Shown: positions 5,757-13,560, counted from the first letter of the stretch. The stretch: 17,721 nt of DNA from CAYMSA01 sp964392965 (GCA_964392965.1 CAYMSA010000034.1:1-17721); one strand, 5' to 3'. Numbers and translations: made by a program. The notes: generated by a model not told the origin, from the sequence alone.

Positions 5757-6907
5757 ACGCCGGTGACGCGGGAGGCCTCGGCCTCCAGTCTGCGCGCCAT
5801 GACATCCACCGGCGTCCCGTGCAGCTCCGAGAGCCGCACGGCGTCGTCGCTCTCGACGCGGAGTGCACGCGTACCGTCGGGCAGATGGGCGGTCTTGAAG
5901 CGTGCGGTGCCGAGCGGGGTCTCGATCTCGGCGATGTCACGCGGGGCGGTTCGGCGCTCCGCAGGCAGCATGCGGACGCCGAGCGTGCCCGTCTCGGCGA
6001 TGATGCGTCCGGCGAAGTCACCCGCGTCTCCGAACGGTGCGAGTACCGAGAGCAGGGTGGCGGGGCGTCCCTTCTTCATGACGATGGGGGTGAGCCAGAC
6101 ATCGAGCGCGCCAGCTTGAAGCAGCCGTTCGGCGGCCACGGCGATCTCCTCGGCGGTGAGGTGGTCGAGGTTCGTCTCGAGTACGACGACGTCATCGGCC
6201 GCTTCGGGCAGCCGGTCACCGAGGAAACACCGGCACACGTTGGGGAGGCCGATGTCGCGCGTGCCGCGGCCGGTGCCGATGCGCCGGAGCGTCATCGCGG
6301 GAAGTGCGCCGAACGACGTGGCGAGCGTGGCGACGAGTGCCGCGCCGGTGGGTGTCGTGAGCTCGCCGCCGACCGGCCCCGGCTCGACCGGGACGCCCTC
6401 GAGCAGACGGGCTGTGGCGGGAGCGGGGACGGGCAGCAGGCCGTGCGCGGTCTTGACGGTGCCGCTGCCGAGCGCGACGGGCGAGACGATGAGCTCCTCG
6501 ATGCCGAGCGTGTGCAGGCCGAGCGCGACGCCGAGTACGTCGACGATCGTGTCGGACGCGCCGATCTCGTGGAGATGCACTCGCTCGGGGGGCACGCCAT
6601 GCACGGCCGCCTCGGCATGGACGAGCGCCTCGAGTACCCGGAGTGCGTTCGTACGCACCGGCTCGGGCACGGCAGCGCGTTCGAAGGCCGCCCGGATGTC
6701 TGCCGGGCTGCGATGCGGCGGCGACTCCTCGGTAACGGAGAGGCCGATGGCGCCGCAGGAGTCGCAGGAGACGTCGACCGCCACTCGCCCGAGGCCCGCT
6801 GAGGCGAGCGCCTCACGGAGGACATCGGGGTCGAAACCCGCGCCGATGAGTGCGCCGAGGAGCTTGTCACCCGAGACGCCGGTGGAGCACTCGAGGTACG
6901 CGATCAC
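5705..6907 (-). CDS. larC: Nickel-pincer cofactor protein LarC, single-frame
   Basis: A 400-residue LarC, the CTP-dependent nickel insertase (cyclometallase) that completes the pyridinium-dithiocarboxylate nickel-pincer cofactor of lactate racemase-type enzymes. Visible features are the N-terminal ECSTGVSGDKLLGALI (6-21), the metal-type HLHEIGASDTIVDVLG (111-126), a CxxC at 48-51, and a C-terminal half beginning ETNLDHLTAEEI that includes VMKKGRPATLLSVL. In some lactobacilli larC is made by programmed frameshift from larC1 and larC2. Here both halves lie in one uninterrupted frame. The start is GTG 6907, which overlaps the larB stop as GTGA, so no earlier start is needed. The tail overlaps the convergent glycosylase gene by 52 nt. 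LarE and LarA are not in the window, so the cofactor user is unknown. Confidence 0.9.
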   Translation of the reverse strand: MIAYLECSTGVSGDKLLGALIGAGFDPDVLREALASAGLGRVAVDVSCDSCGAIGLSVTEESPPHRSPADIRAAFERAAVPEPVRTNALRVLEALVHAEAAVHGVPPERVHLHEIGASDTIVDVLGVALGLHTLGIEELIVSPVALGSGTVKTAHGLLPVPAPATARLLEGVPVEPGPVGGELTTPTGAALVATLATSFGALPAMTLRRIGTGRGTRDIGLPNVCRCFLGDRLPEAADDVVVLETNLDHLTAEEIAVAAERLLQAGALDVWLTPIVMKKGRPATLLSVLAPFGDAGDFAGRIIAETGTLGVRMLPAERRTAPRDIAEIETPLGTARFKTAHLPDGTRALRVESDDAVRLSELHGTPVDVMARRLEAEASRVTGVQPMRQRPSSADTNPSA

Positions 6908-7719
6908 CGCTCGGCTCCGGGGCAGGATGCGTCGGCGTCGTTGTCGGGTGCCTGCGACGCGCCGGCCTCGGCGATCATCCGGTTGATGCGGCTTGCGAGC
7001 GCAGCCGCGCCGAAGCCGTTGTCGATGTTCACCACGCCCATGCCCGACGCGCAGCCGGTGAGCATGCCCAGGAGCGCTGCGAGTCCGTTCATGCTCGCCC
7101 CATATCCCACCGAGGTAGGCACGGCGACGACGGGGCATGCCACGAGTCCCGTGATGAGGGACGGGAGCGCCCCCTCCATGCCAGCGACGGCGATGATCAC
7201 GTTGGCCTCGCGCAGGAGGTCCGCGTGCGCGAACAGGCGATGCACGCCCGCCACGCCCACGTCGTACACGCGCGTGACGCGGTTGCCCATCACCTCGGCG
7301 GAGATCGCGGCCTCCTCGGCGACGTCCGAGTCGGCGGTGCCCGCGCTCGCCACGACGATGTGCCCCACGGCGGGTCGCTCGGCACGGCGGTCAACGACGA
7401 GCAGGCGCGGACCCTCGAAGTAGCGGGCGTCGGCGGCAACCTGGGCGACGCGCTGGAAGTGCGATGCGCTCGCCCGTGTGCCGAGGAACACGTCGCCGTG
7501 ATCCAGCATGTCACGCGCGATGGCTCTCACCTGCGAGGGTGTCTTGCCCTCGCAGAACACGACCTCGCTGAAGCCGCACCTGAGCGAGCGGTGGTGGTCG
7601 ATCTTGGCCTCGCCGATGTCGTTGAAGGGCAGATGGGCGAGCCGCTCAGCGGCGGCCTCCGCAGGCGTCTCGCCCTGGGCGACCGAGTCGAGCAGCGTGC
7701 GCAGCGATTCGAGGTCCAT
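6904..7719 (-). CDS. larB: Nickel-pincer cofactor biosynthesis protein LarB
   Basis: A 271-residue LarB, the PurE-like enzyme that carboxylates and hydrolyses nicotinic acid adenine dinucleotide to pyridinium-3,5-biscarboxylic acid mononucleotide, the first step of nickel-pincer cofactor synthesis. Supporting blocks are FNDIGEAKIDHHRSLRCGF (about 32-50), the PurE-like VASAGTADSDVAEEAAISAE (123-142), and TSVGYGASMNGLAALLGML followed by TGCASGMGVVNIDNGFGA. Cys223 of this last block matches the catalytic cysteine of characterised LarB. ATG 7719 is chosen over ATG 7779 because it has AAGGA about 8 nt upstream and gives the family's normal N-terminus. It is first in a larB-larC operon with a GTGA junction, and is divergent from pheA across 130 nt. 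Confidence 0.92.
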   Translation of the reverse strand: MDLESLRTLLDSVAQGETPAEAAAERLAHLPFNDIGEAKIDHHRSLRCGFSEVVFCEGKTPSQVRAIARDMLDHGDVFLGTRASASHFQRVAQVAADARYFEGPRLLVVDRRAERPAVGHIVVASAGTADSDVAEEAAISAEVMGNRVTRVYDVGVAGVHRLFAHADLLREANVIIAVAGMEGALPSLITGLVACPVVAVPTSVGYGASMNGLAALLGMLTGCASGMGVVNIDNGFGAAALASRINRMIAEAGASQAPDNDADASCPGAER

Positions 7720-7788
7720 CGTCAGGTCCTTCCGGGATCGGCGGGGCGCGTCCGGTGCGGCCCCGGCAGCTTCTCGCACGACGTCTTC

Positions 7789-7816
7789 CCGACAGACGCC
7801 GCCTCAAGGGTACACT
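7789..7816 (+). promoter_or_regulatory. Probable pheA promoter
   Basis: CCGACA (7789-7794) and TACACT (7811-7816), separated by 16 nt, form a moderate sigma70-type promoter (4 of 6 matches each) about 35 nt before the pheA ATG. It lies in the larB/pheA divergent region. Confidence 0.45.
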
Positions 7817-7849
7817 GTTTCCACTATCGCGCGAGAAGGAGTCCCCATC

Positions 7850-8665
7850 ATGAGAATCGCATTCCTCGGCCCGGCTGGCACGCACTCGGAGGAGGCGCTT
7901 CTCTCGCTCGAGCTTCCCGATGTCGAGCCGATGCCATGTGTCTCGATCGAGGAGATCTTCGAGGCCGTGATCAGCGGCGCCGCCGAGCAGGGGCTCACGC
8001 CGATCGAGAACTCGGTCGAGGGCAGCGTGAACGCCACGCTCGACGGCCTCGCTCTGCGCGACGGGCTCACCATCCAGGGTGAGGTCGTCCGCGACATCCA
8101 CAACCGGCTCGTCGCAGCGCCGGGCATCACCCTCGGCGACATCACGGCGGTGACGAGTCACCCGCAGGCGTCCGGCCAGTGCCGTCTGTGGCTTGCGAAG
8201 CACCTGCCCGGCGTGCCGGTCTACGCGGCCAACTCCACGGCCGAGGCCGTGCAACGTGCCGTCGCCGAGCCGGGTGTGGCGGCCATCGGCACGGAGCTTG
8301 CGGCCCGGATGTACGGCGGCGAGGTGCTCACGGGCGACATCGCCGACCATCCGGGCAACCAGACGAGGTTCGTCCTCCTCGGCAGGGGCATCCGGCCGCG
8401 CACCGGGCGCGACAAGACCTCGCTCGCCTTGTTCATCCACCAGAACAAGCCGGGGGCGCTGCTCATGATCCTCTCCGAGTTTGCCTACGGACAGGTGGAT
8501 CTCACCAAGCTCCAGAGTCGGCCGACGAAGCGTCAGCTCGGACAGTACATGTTCTTCGTCGACCTCAAGGGCCATGTCGACGACCCGGAGGTGGCGCTCG
8601 CTCTCGAGTGCTTGCGGCTCAAGTTGCGTGAAGTGAAGGTGCTCGGGAGTTACCCGGTCGCCTAG
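7850..8665 (+). CDS. pheA: Prephenate dehydratase (PDT plus ACT domain)
   Basis: A 271-residue monofunctional prephenate dehydratase that decarboxylates and dehydrates prephenate to phenylpyruvate in phenylalanine synthesis. The catalytic domain (about 1-180) shows FLGPAGTHSEEA (5-16), PIENSVEGSV (51-60), TSHPQASGQC (102-111) and the catalytic Thr-Arg-Phe in GNQTRF (169-174). The ACT domain (about 190-271) has NKPGALLMIL and LTKLQSRPTK. The usual ESRP phenylalanine-sensing motif is QSRP here (222-225). ATG 7850 is supported by GAAGGAG about 7 nt upstream, and the protein begins at the conserved first beta strand. No chorismate mutase domain is attached. mscL follows after 72 nt and may or may not share the transcript. 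Confidence 0.95.
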   Translation: MRIAFLGPAGTHSEEALLSLELPDVEPMPCVSIEEIFEAVISGAAEQGLTPIENSVEGSVNATLDGLALRDGLTIQGEVVRDIHNRLVAAPGITLGDITAVTSHPQASGQCRLWLAKHLPGVPVYAANSTAEAVQRAVAEPGVAAIGTELAARMYGGEVLTGDIADHPGNQTRFVLLGRGIRPRTGRDKTSLALFIHQNKPGALLMILSEFAYGQVDLTKLQSRPTKRQLGQYMFFVDLKGHVDDPEVALALECLRLKLREVKVLGSYPVA

Positions 8666-8700
8666 CGCGGGAAGTCTCGTGACAGGACCACGGCATCAGT

Positions 8701-8723
8701 TGCCGGTCATACGGCTGACGGCA
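8701..8723 (+). other. Small hairpin just before the mscL ribosome-binding site
   Basis: TGCC-(G)-GTCA pairs with TGAC-GGCA around a 6-base loop, giving 8 bp with one bulged G. It ends 1-2 nt before the AGGAAGGGGG Shine-Dalgarno of mscL. It has no U-run, so it is not a standard terminator. It could shape translation of mscL or be chance in GC-rich DNA. Confidence 0.3.
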
Positions 8724-8737
8724 GGAAGGGGGACCCT

Positions 8738-9190
8738 ATGTCGATGATGAAGGAGTTCAAGGAGTTCGCGGTCAAAGGCAACGCGGTCGATCTGGCAATT
8801 GGTGTCGTGCTCGGCGGCGCGTTCGGTGCGGTGATCAACTCGCTGGTGAGCGACATCATCATGCCACCGGTGGGGGCGTTGCTCGGCGGTGCGGACTTCT
8901 CGCAGCTCTACGTGCTCATCAAGGAAGGGGCGGGCGCAGCGGCTCCGTACGCGAACCTCGCGGCGGCCACCGAGGCCGGCGCCGTGACGCTCAACTACGG
9001 CATGTTCATCAACGTGATCATCAACTTCCTCATCGTGGCGTGGGCGCTCTTCATGGTCGTGAAAGCCATGAACCGGTTGCGCAAGCCCGCCGTGGAAGAG
9101 GTCACGACGAAGGAGTGCCCGTTCTGCGCCACCTCGATTCCGCTTGCCGCCACGAAGTGCCCAGCCTGCACGAGCGATCTTCCCGAGTAG
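8738..9190 (+). CDS. mscL: Large-conductance mechanosensitive channel with C-terminal zinc ribbon
   Basis: A 150-residue MscL that opens in the inner membrane under high lateral tension to release solutes during osmotic downshock. The N-terminal amphipathic helix (MMKEFKEFAVKGN) leads into TM1 (about 16-50, with AIGVVLGGAFGAVINSLVSD and IMPPVGALLGG). TM2 is about 88-110 (FINVIINFLIVAWALFMVVK). After TM2 the usual cytoplasmic helix is shortened and followed by CPFC-x10-CPAC (Cys127, 130, 141, 144), a treble-clef/zinc-ribbon-like knuckle. Such tails occur in part of the MscL family. ATG 8738 follows AGGAAGGGGG. serS follows after its own intergenic region. Confidence 0.95.
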   Translation: MSMMKEFKEFAVKGNAVDLAIGVVLGGAFGAVINSLVSDIIMPPVGALLGGADFSQLYVLIKEGAGAAAPYANLAAATEAGAVTLNYGMFINVIINFLIVAWALFMVVKAMNRLRKPAVEEVTTKECPFCATSIPLAATKCPACTSDLPE

Positions 9191-9215
9191 CGCACGCGTG
9201 TCCCGATCGGTGACT

Positions 9216-9238
9216 GCGGCCGGGCGGTCGCCGGTCGC
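9216..9238 (+). terminator. Possible mscL terminator hairpin
   Basis: GCGGCCGG (9216-9223) pairs with CCGGTCGC (9231-9238) around a 7-base loop, with one G-U wobble. It lies 25 nt after the mscL stop. There is no U-tract, so its role as an intrinsic terminator is uncertain. Confidence 0.35.
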
Positions 9239-9293
9239 GTGCTGAGCGTGTGACAGCGCCGGTCCGTCCGCGTCTCCGGGCGGTCCTGTCCGC

Positions 9294-9299
9294 TATACT
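9294..9299 (+). promoter_or_regulatory. Possible serS -10 box
   Basis: TATACT lies 80 nt before the serS ATG. No good -35 hexamer stands 16-18 nt upstream of it. I see no T-box stem or specifier in the 188-nt leader region. Confidence 0.35.
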
Positions 9300-9343
9300 C
9301 GCATGCGTACCGGGGAGGGCCCGCGGAACGCGTGCCCGTGCCC

Positions 9344-9373
9344 ACGACCACCCGGACGACGACCACCCGGAGG
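9344..9373 (+). repeat. 15-bp tandem duplication at the serS ribosome-binding site
   Basis: Two adjacent 15-bp units (9344-9358 and 9359-9373) are identical except for one base: the first ends GGACG and the second GGAGG. The second unit supplies the Shine-Dalgarno GGAGG of serS, 5 nt before its ATG. Confidence 0.8.
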
Positions 9374-9378
9374 TACCG

Positions 9379-10674
9379 ATGCTTGACGGGCGCCATCTTC
9401 GCGAGAACCTCGACGGTGTACGGAGCGCGCTCGGCGCCCGGGCCGGCTCATGGGACTTCGACCGCTTTGTTGCGCTCGATGACGAGCGCCGTCGCCTGAT
9501 CGGCGAGGTGGAGAGCCGTCAGAACGAGCGCAACGGTCTCTCGAAGCGCATCGGCGAGATGATGAAGTCGGGCGCGCGTGACGAGGCCGAGGCGGCCAAG
9601 GAGCGAGTGCGCGAGATCAACGCCGAGATCGCCGAGATCGAAGGCGGTCTTGCCGGGGTTGAGACGGCCGTCCGGGACATGCTGCTCACGATCCCCAACC
9701 TCCCGGACGAGAGTGTCCCGGTTGGCTGCGACGAGAACGAGAACGCCGAGGTGCGCCGCTGGGGCACGCCTCCAGCGTTCGATTTCGAGCCGGTCGCGCA
9801 CTGGGACCTCGGCCCCGCGCTCGGCGTGATCGACTTCGAGCGCGGTGTGAAGCTCGCCAAGAGCCGCTTCGTCGTCCTCGGCGCGGATGGTGCGCGCCTC
9901 AACCGGGCGCTCATCAACTTCATGCTCGACACGCACGGCCGACGCGGCTATCGCGAGTGGGCGGTGCCGGCGATGGCCAACGCCGAGACGCTCCTCGGCA
10001 CGGGACAGCTGCCCAAGTTCGAGGAGGACCTCTTCCACACGCTCGAGGGTCTCTTCCTCATCCCCACCGCCGAGGTCCAGCTCACGAACCTCCATCGCGA
10101 TGAGGTGCTCGAGGCGGACCAGCTGCCGCTCAAGTACTGCGCGTACACGCCCTGCTTCCGCGAGGAGGCGGGGGCTGCCGGCCGTGACACGCGCGGCATG
10201 ATCCGCGTGCACCAGTTCGACAAGGTCGAGCTCGTGAAGTTCGCCCGTCCCGAGGAGTCGATGGACGCCCTCGAGAGCATGGTGGCCGATGCCGAGTTCA
10301 TCCTGCAGCGACTCGGCCTTGCATACCGGACGATCGTACTCTGCACGGGAGACATGGGCTTCAGCGCCGCGAAGACGTACGACATCGAGGTGTGGCTGCC
10401 GAGCTACGACGGCTACAAGGAGATCTCGTCGTGCTCCAACTGCAAGGACTTCCAGGCGCGCCGCGCATCCATCAAGTACCGCAGCCCGGGCGAGTTCAAG
10501 GGCTCGCGGCTCGTGCACACGCTCAACGGAAGCGGGCTTGCGGTGGGGCGCTGCCTCGTTGCCGTACTCGAGAACTACCAGCAGGCCGATGGCTCGGTGA
10601 TCATCCCCGAAGTGCTCCGGCCGTACATGGGCGGGCAGGAACTCATCGTGCCCGTGGCTTCCGAGAAGGAGTAG
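9379..10674 (+). CDS. serS: Seryl-tRNA synthetase
   Basis: A 431-residue class II aminoacyl-tRNA synthetase charging tRNA-Ser (and tRNA-Sec) with serine in the cytoplasm. The N-terminus MLDGRHLRENLDGVR leads into the antiparallel coiled-coil arm (about 30-105, rich in Glu/Arg/Lys) that grips the long variable arm of tRNA-Ser. Motif 2 is TPCFREEAGAAGRDTRGMIR (from about 257, Arg261) and motif 3 is GSGLAVGRCLVAVLENYQQA (384-403). The length matches the bacterial family. ATG 9379 is chosen because GGAGG precedes it by 5 nt and the N-terminus fits the family. The open frame runs back to 9250 without coding character. A tRNA-Ser(GCT) substrate gene lies about 4 kb downstream on the other strand. 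A lipoprotein gene follows 4 nt after the stop. Confidence 0.97.
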   Translation: MLDGRHLRENLDGVRSALGARAGSWDFDRFVALDDERRRLIGEVESRQNERNGLSKRIGEMMKSGARDEAEAAKERVREINAEIAEIEGGLAGVETAVRDMLLTIPNLPDESVPVGCDENENAEVRRWGTPPAFDFEPVAHWDLGPALGVIDFERGVKLAKSRFVVLGADGARLNRALINFMLDTHGRRGYREWAVPAMANAETLLGTGQLPKFEEDLFHTLEGLFLIPTAEVQLTNLHRDEVLEADQLPLKYCAYTPCFREEAGAAGRDTRGMIRVHQFDKVELVKFARPEESMDALESMVADAEFILQRLGLAYRTIVLCTGDMGFSAAKTYDIEVWLPSYDGYKEISSCSNCKDFQARRASIKYRSPGEFKGSRLVHTLNGSGLAVGRCLVAVLENYQQADGSVIIPEVLRPYMGGQELIVPVASEKE

Positions 10675-10678
10675 GACG

Positions 10679-11341
10679 ATGCGAGGTCCGGGGAGTCCTC
10701 GGCGATGGATGTTGGTCGTGGGCGCTTTGGCGATTGCACTGCTCGTGGGCGCGCTCGGTGGATGCGGGTCGGACGCAGGCGACGCAGCCTCCAGTGATGC
10801 GACCACGACGCCCGCTCCCGCGCAGCCGGCCGATGCAGACCTCGTTCCGGCCGAGGTCGAGACGATGACGGCGGACGGTCCGGGCGAGAGTGCGGCGCTC
10901 GGCATGCTGCCCGGGCTCGTCGACGACGCGGCCGCCCTGCTCGCCGGAACGGATGCGGCTCCGGAGGTGGAGAACGCCACCGCAGTGCTCGTCGCCTATC
11001 TGGTGAGCGTGGAGCTCGACGGTCAGGTTACGCTCTGCGAGGTGCGTGCCGACGGCATCGCTCACAGTCTGTACGCGTACTACCGCCCGTTCGACAGCGG
11101 CTCGCTTCTCTGGGAGGCGGACGACCCGCTTGTCGCCTCGGCAGCCGCGCCGCGAAGCGCGGGCGAACGCTCGGCGGTAGAGGCGGTCGAGTCCGAGATG
11201 GCCGAGGACTTTCCGGACGTGGCACTCACGACTCGCGTATACGGCTACCGGTACGCGTACGTGAGCGACGGCGCGGTCGTCCTCGTCCTCGAGGTGACGC
11301 CCGACGGTCGGCTGATCTCAGCGAACACGTCGATCAGGTAG
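10679..11341 (+). CDS. Putative secreted lipoprotein, unknown function
   Basis: A 220-residue protein with a type II signal: basic MRGPGSPRR, a hydrophobic core (about 10-25), and lipobox ALGGC with the lipidated cysteine at 29. A low-complexity Ser/Ala/Thr/Pro linker (about 30-60) follows, then an acidic Ala/Val-rich domain. That domain contains VAYLVSVELDGQVTLCEV and ends in RVYGYRYAYVSDGAVVLVLE, a beta-rich pattern. No catalytic motif or named family is recognised. The ATG is 4 nt after the serS stop, with GAGAAGGAG inside the serS end acting as ribosome-binding site, so it is probably co-transcribed with serS. It is convergent with the PEGA/propeller gene, 27 nt away, and no clear terminator lies between them. 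Confidence 0.8.
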   Translation: MRGPGSPRRWMLVVGALAIALLVGALGGCGSDAGDAASSDATTTPAPAQPADADLVPAEVETMTADGPGESAALGMLPGLVDDAAALLAGTDAAPEVENATAVLVAYLVSVELDGQVTLCEVRADGIAHSLYAYYRPFDSGSLLWEADDPLVASAAAPRSAGERSAVEAVESEMAEDFPDVALTTRVYGYRYAYVSDGAVVLVLEVTPDGRLISANTSIR

Positions 11342-11368
11342 ACGGCTGCCGGAAGTCTTGCGCCGGGC

Positions 11369-13396
11369 CTACTTCGTGATCTCCGCGAGGTGCGCCTCAT
11401 AGCGGCCACCGCCAGCTGCGGCGAACGTCTCGTAACCCGGCACCTCGTACACGCGCAGGCGGTTGTCGAGGAAGTCGCTGCCGATGAGCAGCGCGCCGTC
11501 ATCGCTCACATCGAGTGCCGTCGGCTGGTTGCCGCAGATGAGCGCATCGAGCGGCTTGCCGGTGGTGGTGTCGTAGACGATGATCGACCCCCACTCGGGC
11601 CCCACGAGGTAGTACGACTTCGGGTTGTTCTCGCCCCGGCAGCTCACGAAGAGCATCTTGCCGTCCGGTGAGAGGTCGATCGTGTTGGGCTTCTCGTCGG
11701 TGTCGGCGAACTTCGTGGTCGCTCCGGTCTTCATGTCGTGCACCCAGATGACGTCCTCGGCCATGTCCGAGATGAACAGGCGGCCCGTGGCCTCGTCGGC
11801 CACGAGGTGGCGGAGGGCGCCGCCGTCCTTGAAGATCGCGGTGACCTCGTAGGTGGCGAGGTCGATCCGGTCGAGGTAGCCGCTGTCGAAGCCGCCCACG
11901 TAGAGGTACTTGCCGTCCTCGGTGGCATACATGCCGCGCGGCGTGTTGGAGACGCGGACGCGCTTCACGAGCTCGCCGGTGGCCAGATCGATGATGGACA
12001 CGTCGTCACCCGACCAGTTGGAGGCGTAGAGCATCTTCTCATCCGGCGAGAGCTCCACCCACTTCGTCCAACTGCTCTGCGCGTCGAACTCGCGCAAGAC
12101 GGTGTGCGTCTTCACGTCGATCTCGAAGCACTTAGCGGTCTCCATCTGCGACGTATAGGCGAGCGTGCCCGCCTCGTTGAAGATGACCTCCACGGCGCCG
12201 TGGTCGCCGAGGTCGACCTCGCCCAGGTCCTCGCCGGTGCGCGGGTCGAAGATCTGGATCGACGGCGGCCCGTCGAGGATGCTCGTCCACGCTTCGGAGC
12301 CGTCCGGTGTCACCGAGACACCCTTGGGTGCGCCGAGTGTCGTGATGAGACCGATCCCGTGGAGCACCTGGCCTTCGGGGTCAAGGTTGTACTCGAGTGT
12401 CAGCGGCGAGTCGAGGAAGAGCGTGCGGGCAAACGTGTTGTAGCCCGCGAGGTCGAGCGTGATCGTGATCTCTCCCGAGGGGATGCTGGTCTCAAGCGGT
12501 GTGACCGCCGTGGTCGTCTCGCCGCTCGGCAGGGCGATGGTGCACGTGGCGCCCTTGGGTGTGGTGGTGATGCTCACCGTCTGCGGCTCGGGGGTGAGCG
12601 CGCACTCGAGGCGCACCTTCTTGCCGCGCGCGATCTCCATCGTCGCCGTCTCGGTGGCAAAGCCGGATCGGCAGACCTCGACCATGTACGTGCCGCTCTT
12701 CAGGTCCTCGACTTCGAGCGTGCCCGTGCCGACGACCGAGCCGTCGAACGTGATGGAGGCATCTCCCGGCGTGGCGATGATGGTCGCCGAGGCCGGTCGG
12801 GTGAAGATGAAGACGCCGACCGCCACGACCGCCAGGAGGACGACCACGAGGCCGAGTCGCGCGAGCGCGCTTCCTGCGCCGCGACTGCCGGGGGTCTTGG
12901 GCGGGCGCTGTGCACGAGGAGGCGATGGGGGGCGTCCGCCTGTTGCAGCGCGGGAGTTGTGGGGGCGGTCCGTCCGTCCGGCGGCCCGCTGCGAGGAGCC
13001 CCCCCGCGCTTCGCGGGGCGCGGTCCGTTCGGCGGTCGCGCGGGAACGCCCCCGGGACCGCTCGCTCCCGGTGTCGCGTGAGGGCCGCTCCTCCGCGGGT
13101 TGGCCGGCGGTCGTCGCGAACTCCTGTGCCGTCTCCCAGGAAGCGTCGTGACCCCAGTCGCCGGATGCGCGACGTGCCTCACGTGCCGCTGCCCGAGAGG
13201 AAGGGGAGGGCGCCTCGTCGGTAGAACCGCTGCGCGAGCGGCGCGTCGGGACATCCTCATCGCGCTGGTACTTGCCGACATTGGCAGTCGTCCGGGCGGT
13301 CGCATCCCGGATGTGACTTCCGAGGTCCAGAACGTCGGGCTCCTGCCAGCCGCGTGAGCGTCTTCCGATGCCTCGCCGCTTGCTCCACCCCGCCAT
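11369..13396 (-). CDS. Membrane-anchored PEGA-domain and YncE-like beta-propeller protein
   Basis: A 675-residue protein with four regions. Residues 1-175 are a polar, Arg/Ser/Ala/Pro-rich, probably disordered N-terminus. A single membrane helix follows (about 179-199, LGLVVVLLAVVAVGVFIF) and leaves the remainder outside the cell. Two PEGA-type beta domains come next (about 204-268, ATIIATPGDASITFDG; and 273-341, ATCTIALPSG and AGYNTFARTLFL). The C-terminal 300 or so residues form a seven-bladed-type YVTN/YncE propeller with repeats such as LSPDEKMLYASN, TEDGKYLYVGG and LSPDGKMLFVS. It probably binds a cell-surface or wall partner; no enzyme residues are apparent. ATG 13396 (MAGWSKRRG) is preferred because GGAGGG lies about 9 nt upstream; ATGs at 13405 and 13417 are alternatives. 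It is transcribed away from the SIMPL gene, behind that gene's terminator. Confidence 0.85.
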   Translation of the reverse strand: MAGWSKRRGIGRRSRGWQEPDVLDLGSHIRDATARTTANVGKYQRDEDVPTRRSRSGSTDEAPSPSSRAAAREARRASGDWGHDASWETAQEFATTAGQPAEERPSRDTGSERSRGRSRATAERTAPREARGGSSQRAAGRTDRPHNSRAATGGRPPSPPRAQRPPKTPGSRGAGSALARLGLVVVLLAVVAVGVFIFTRPASATIIATPGDASITFDGSVVGTGTLEVEDLKSGTYMVEVCRSGFATETATMEIARGKKVRLECALTPEPQTVSITTTPKGATCTIALPSGETTTAVTPLETSIPSGEITITLDLAGYNTFARTLFLDSPLTLEYNLDPEGQVLHGIGLITTLGAPKGVSVTPDGSEAWTSILDGPPSIQIFDPRTGEDLGEVDLGDHGAVEVIFNEAGTLAYTSQMETAKCFEIDVKTHTVLREFDAQSSWTKWVELSPDEKMLYASNWSGDDVSIIDLATGELVKRVRVSNTPRGMYATEDGKYLYVGGFDSGYLDRIDLATYEVTAIFKDGGALRHLVADEATGRLFISDMAEDVIWVHDMKTGATTKFADTDEKPNTIDLSPDGKMLFVSCRGENNPKSYYLVGPEWGSIIVYDTTTGKPLDALICGNQPTALDVSDDGALLIGSDFLDNRLRVYEVPGYETFAAAGGGRYEAHLAEITK

Positions 13397-13560
13397 GCCC
13401 ACCATCCCTCCATGCAACGCGATGTGGCTACAGCTTCGTACCGAGATTCCGTTCGTCCGATGGCCGAGTGCCCTGTCGTGGCGGCTGTGCGTGCGTGTCA
13501 GGCGTCAGCGTGGCCGACGCGGTCAGTGCCGAATCGCATGCGGGATCCTGTCCGACAGAA

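Noticed and set aside
5471..6802. A 443-codon open frame opposite larC
   Set aside because: It is antisense to a well-supported LarC, is Arg/Gly/Ala-rich with no domain, and such long antisense frames are expected at this GC content.
9191..9378. A T-box or other riboswitch before serS
   Set aside because: The leader shows only one simple hairpin and a tandem duplication. No T-box consensus or antiterminator pair was seen.
9448..10980. A 510-codon minus-strand open frame over serS
   Set aside because: It covers the unmistakable SerRS gene, has shadow composition and has no start signal.
11342..11368. A terminator between the lipoprotein and propeller genes
   Set aside because: The 27-nt space contains only a weak CCGG...CCGG pairing with no U-tract on either strand.
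11738..13081. A 447-codon plus-strand open frame over the propeller gene
   Set aside because: It is opposite the PEGA/propeller protein, whose repeats and domains are clear. This frame shows no recognisable fold.
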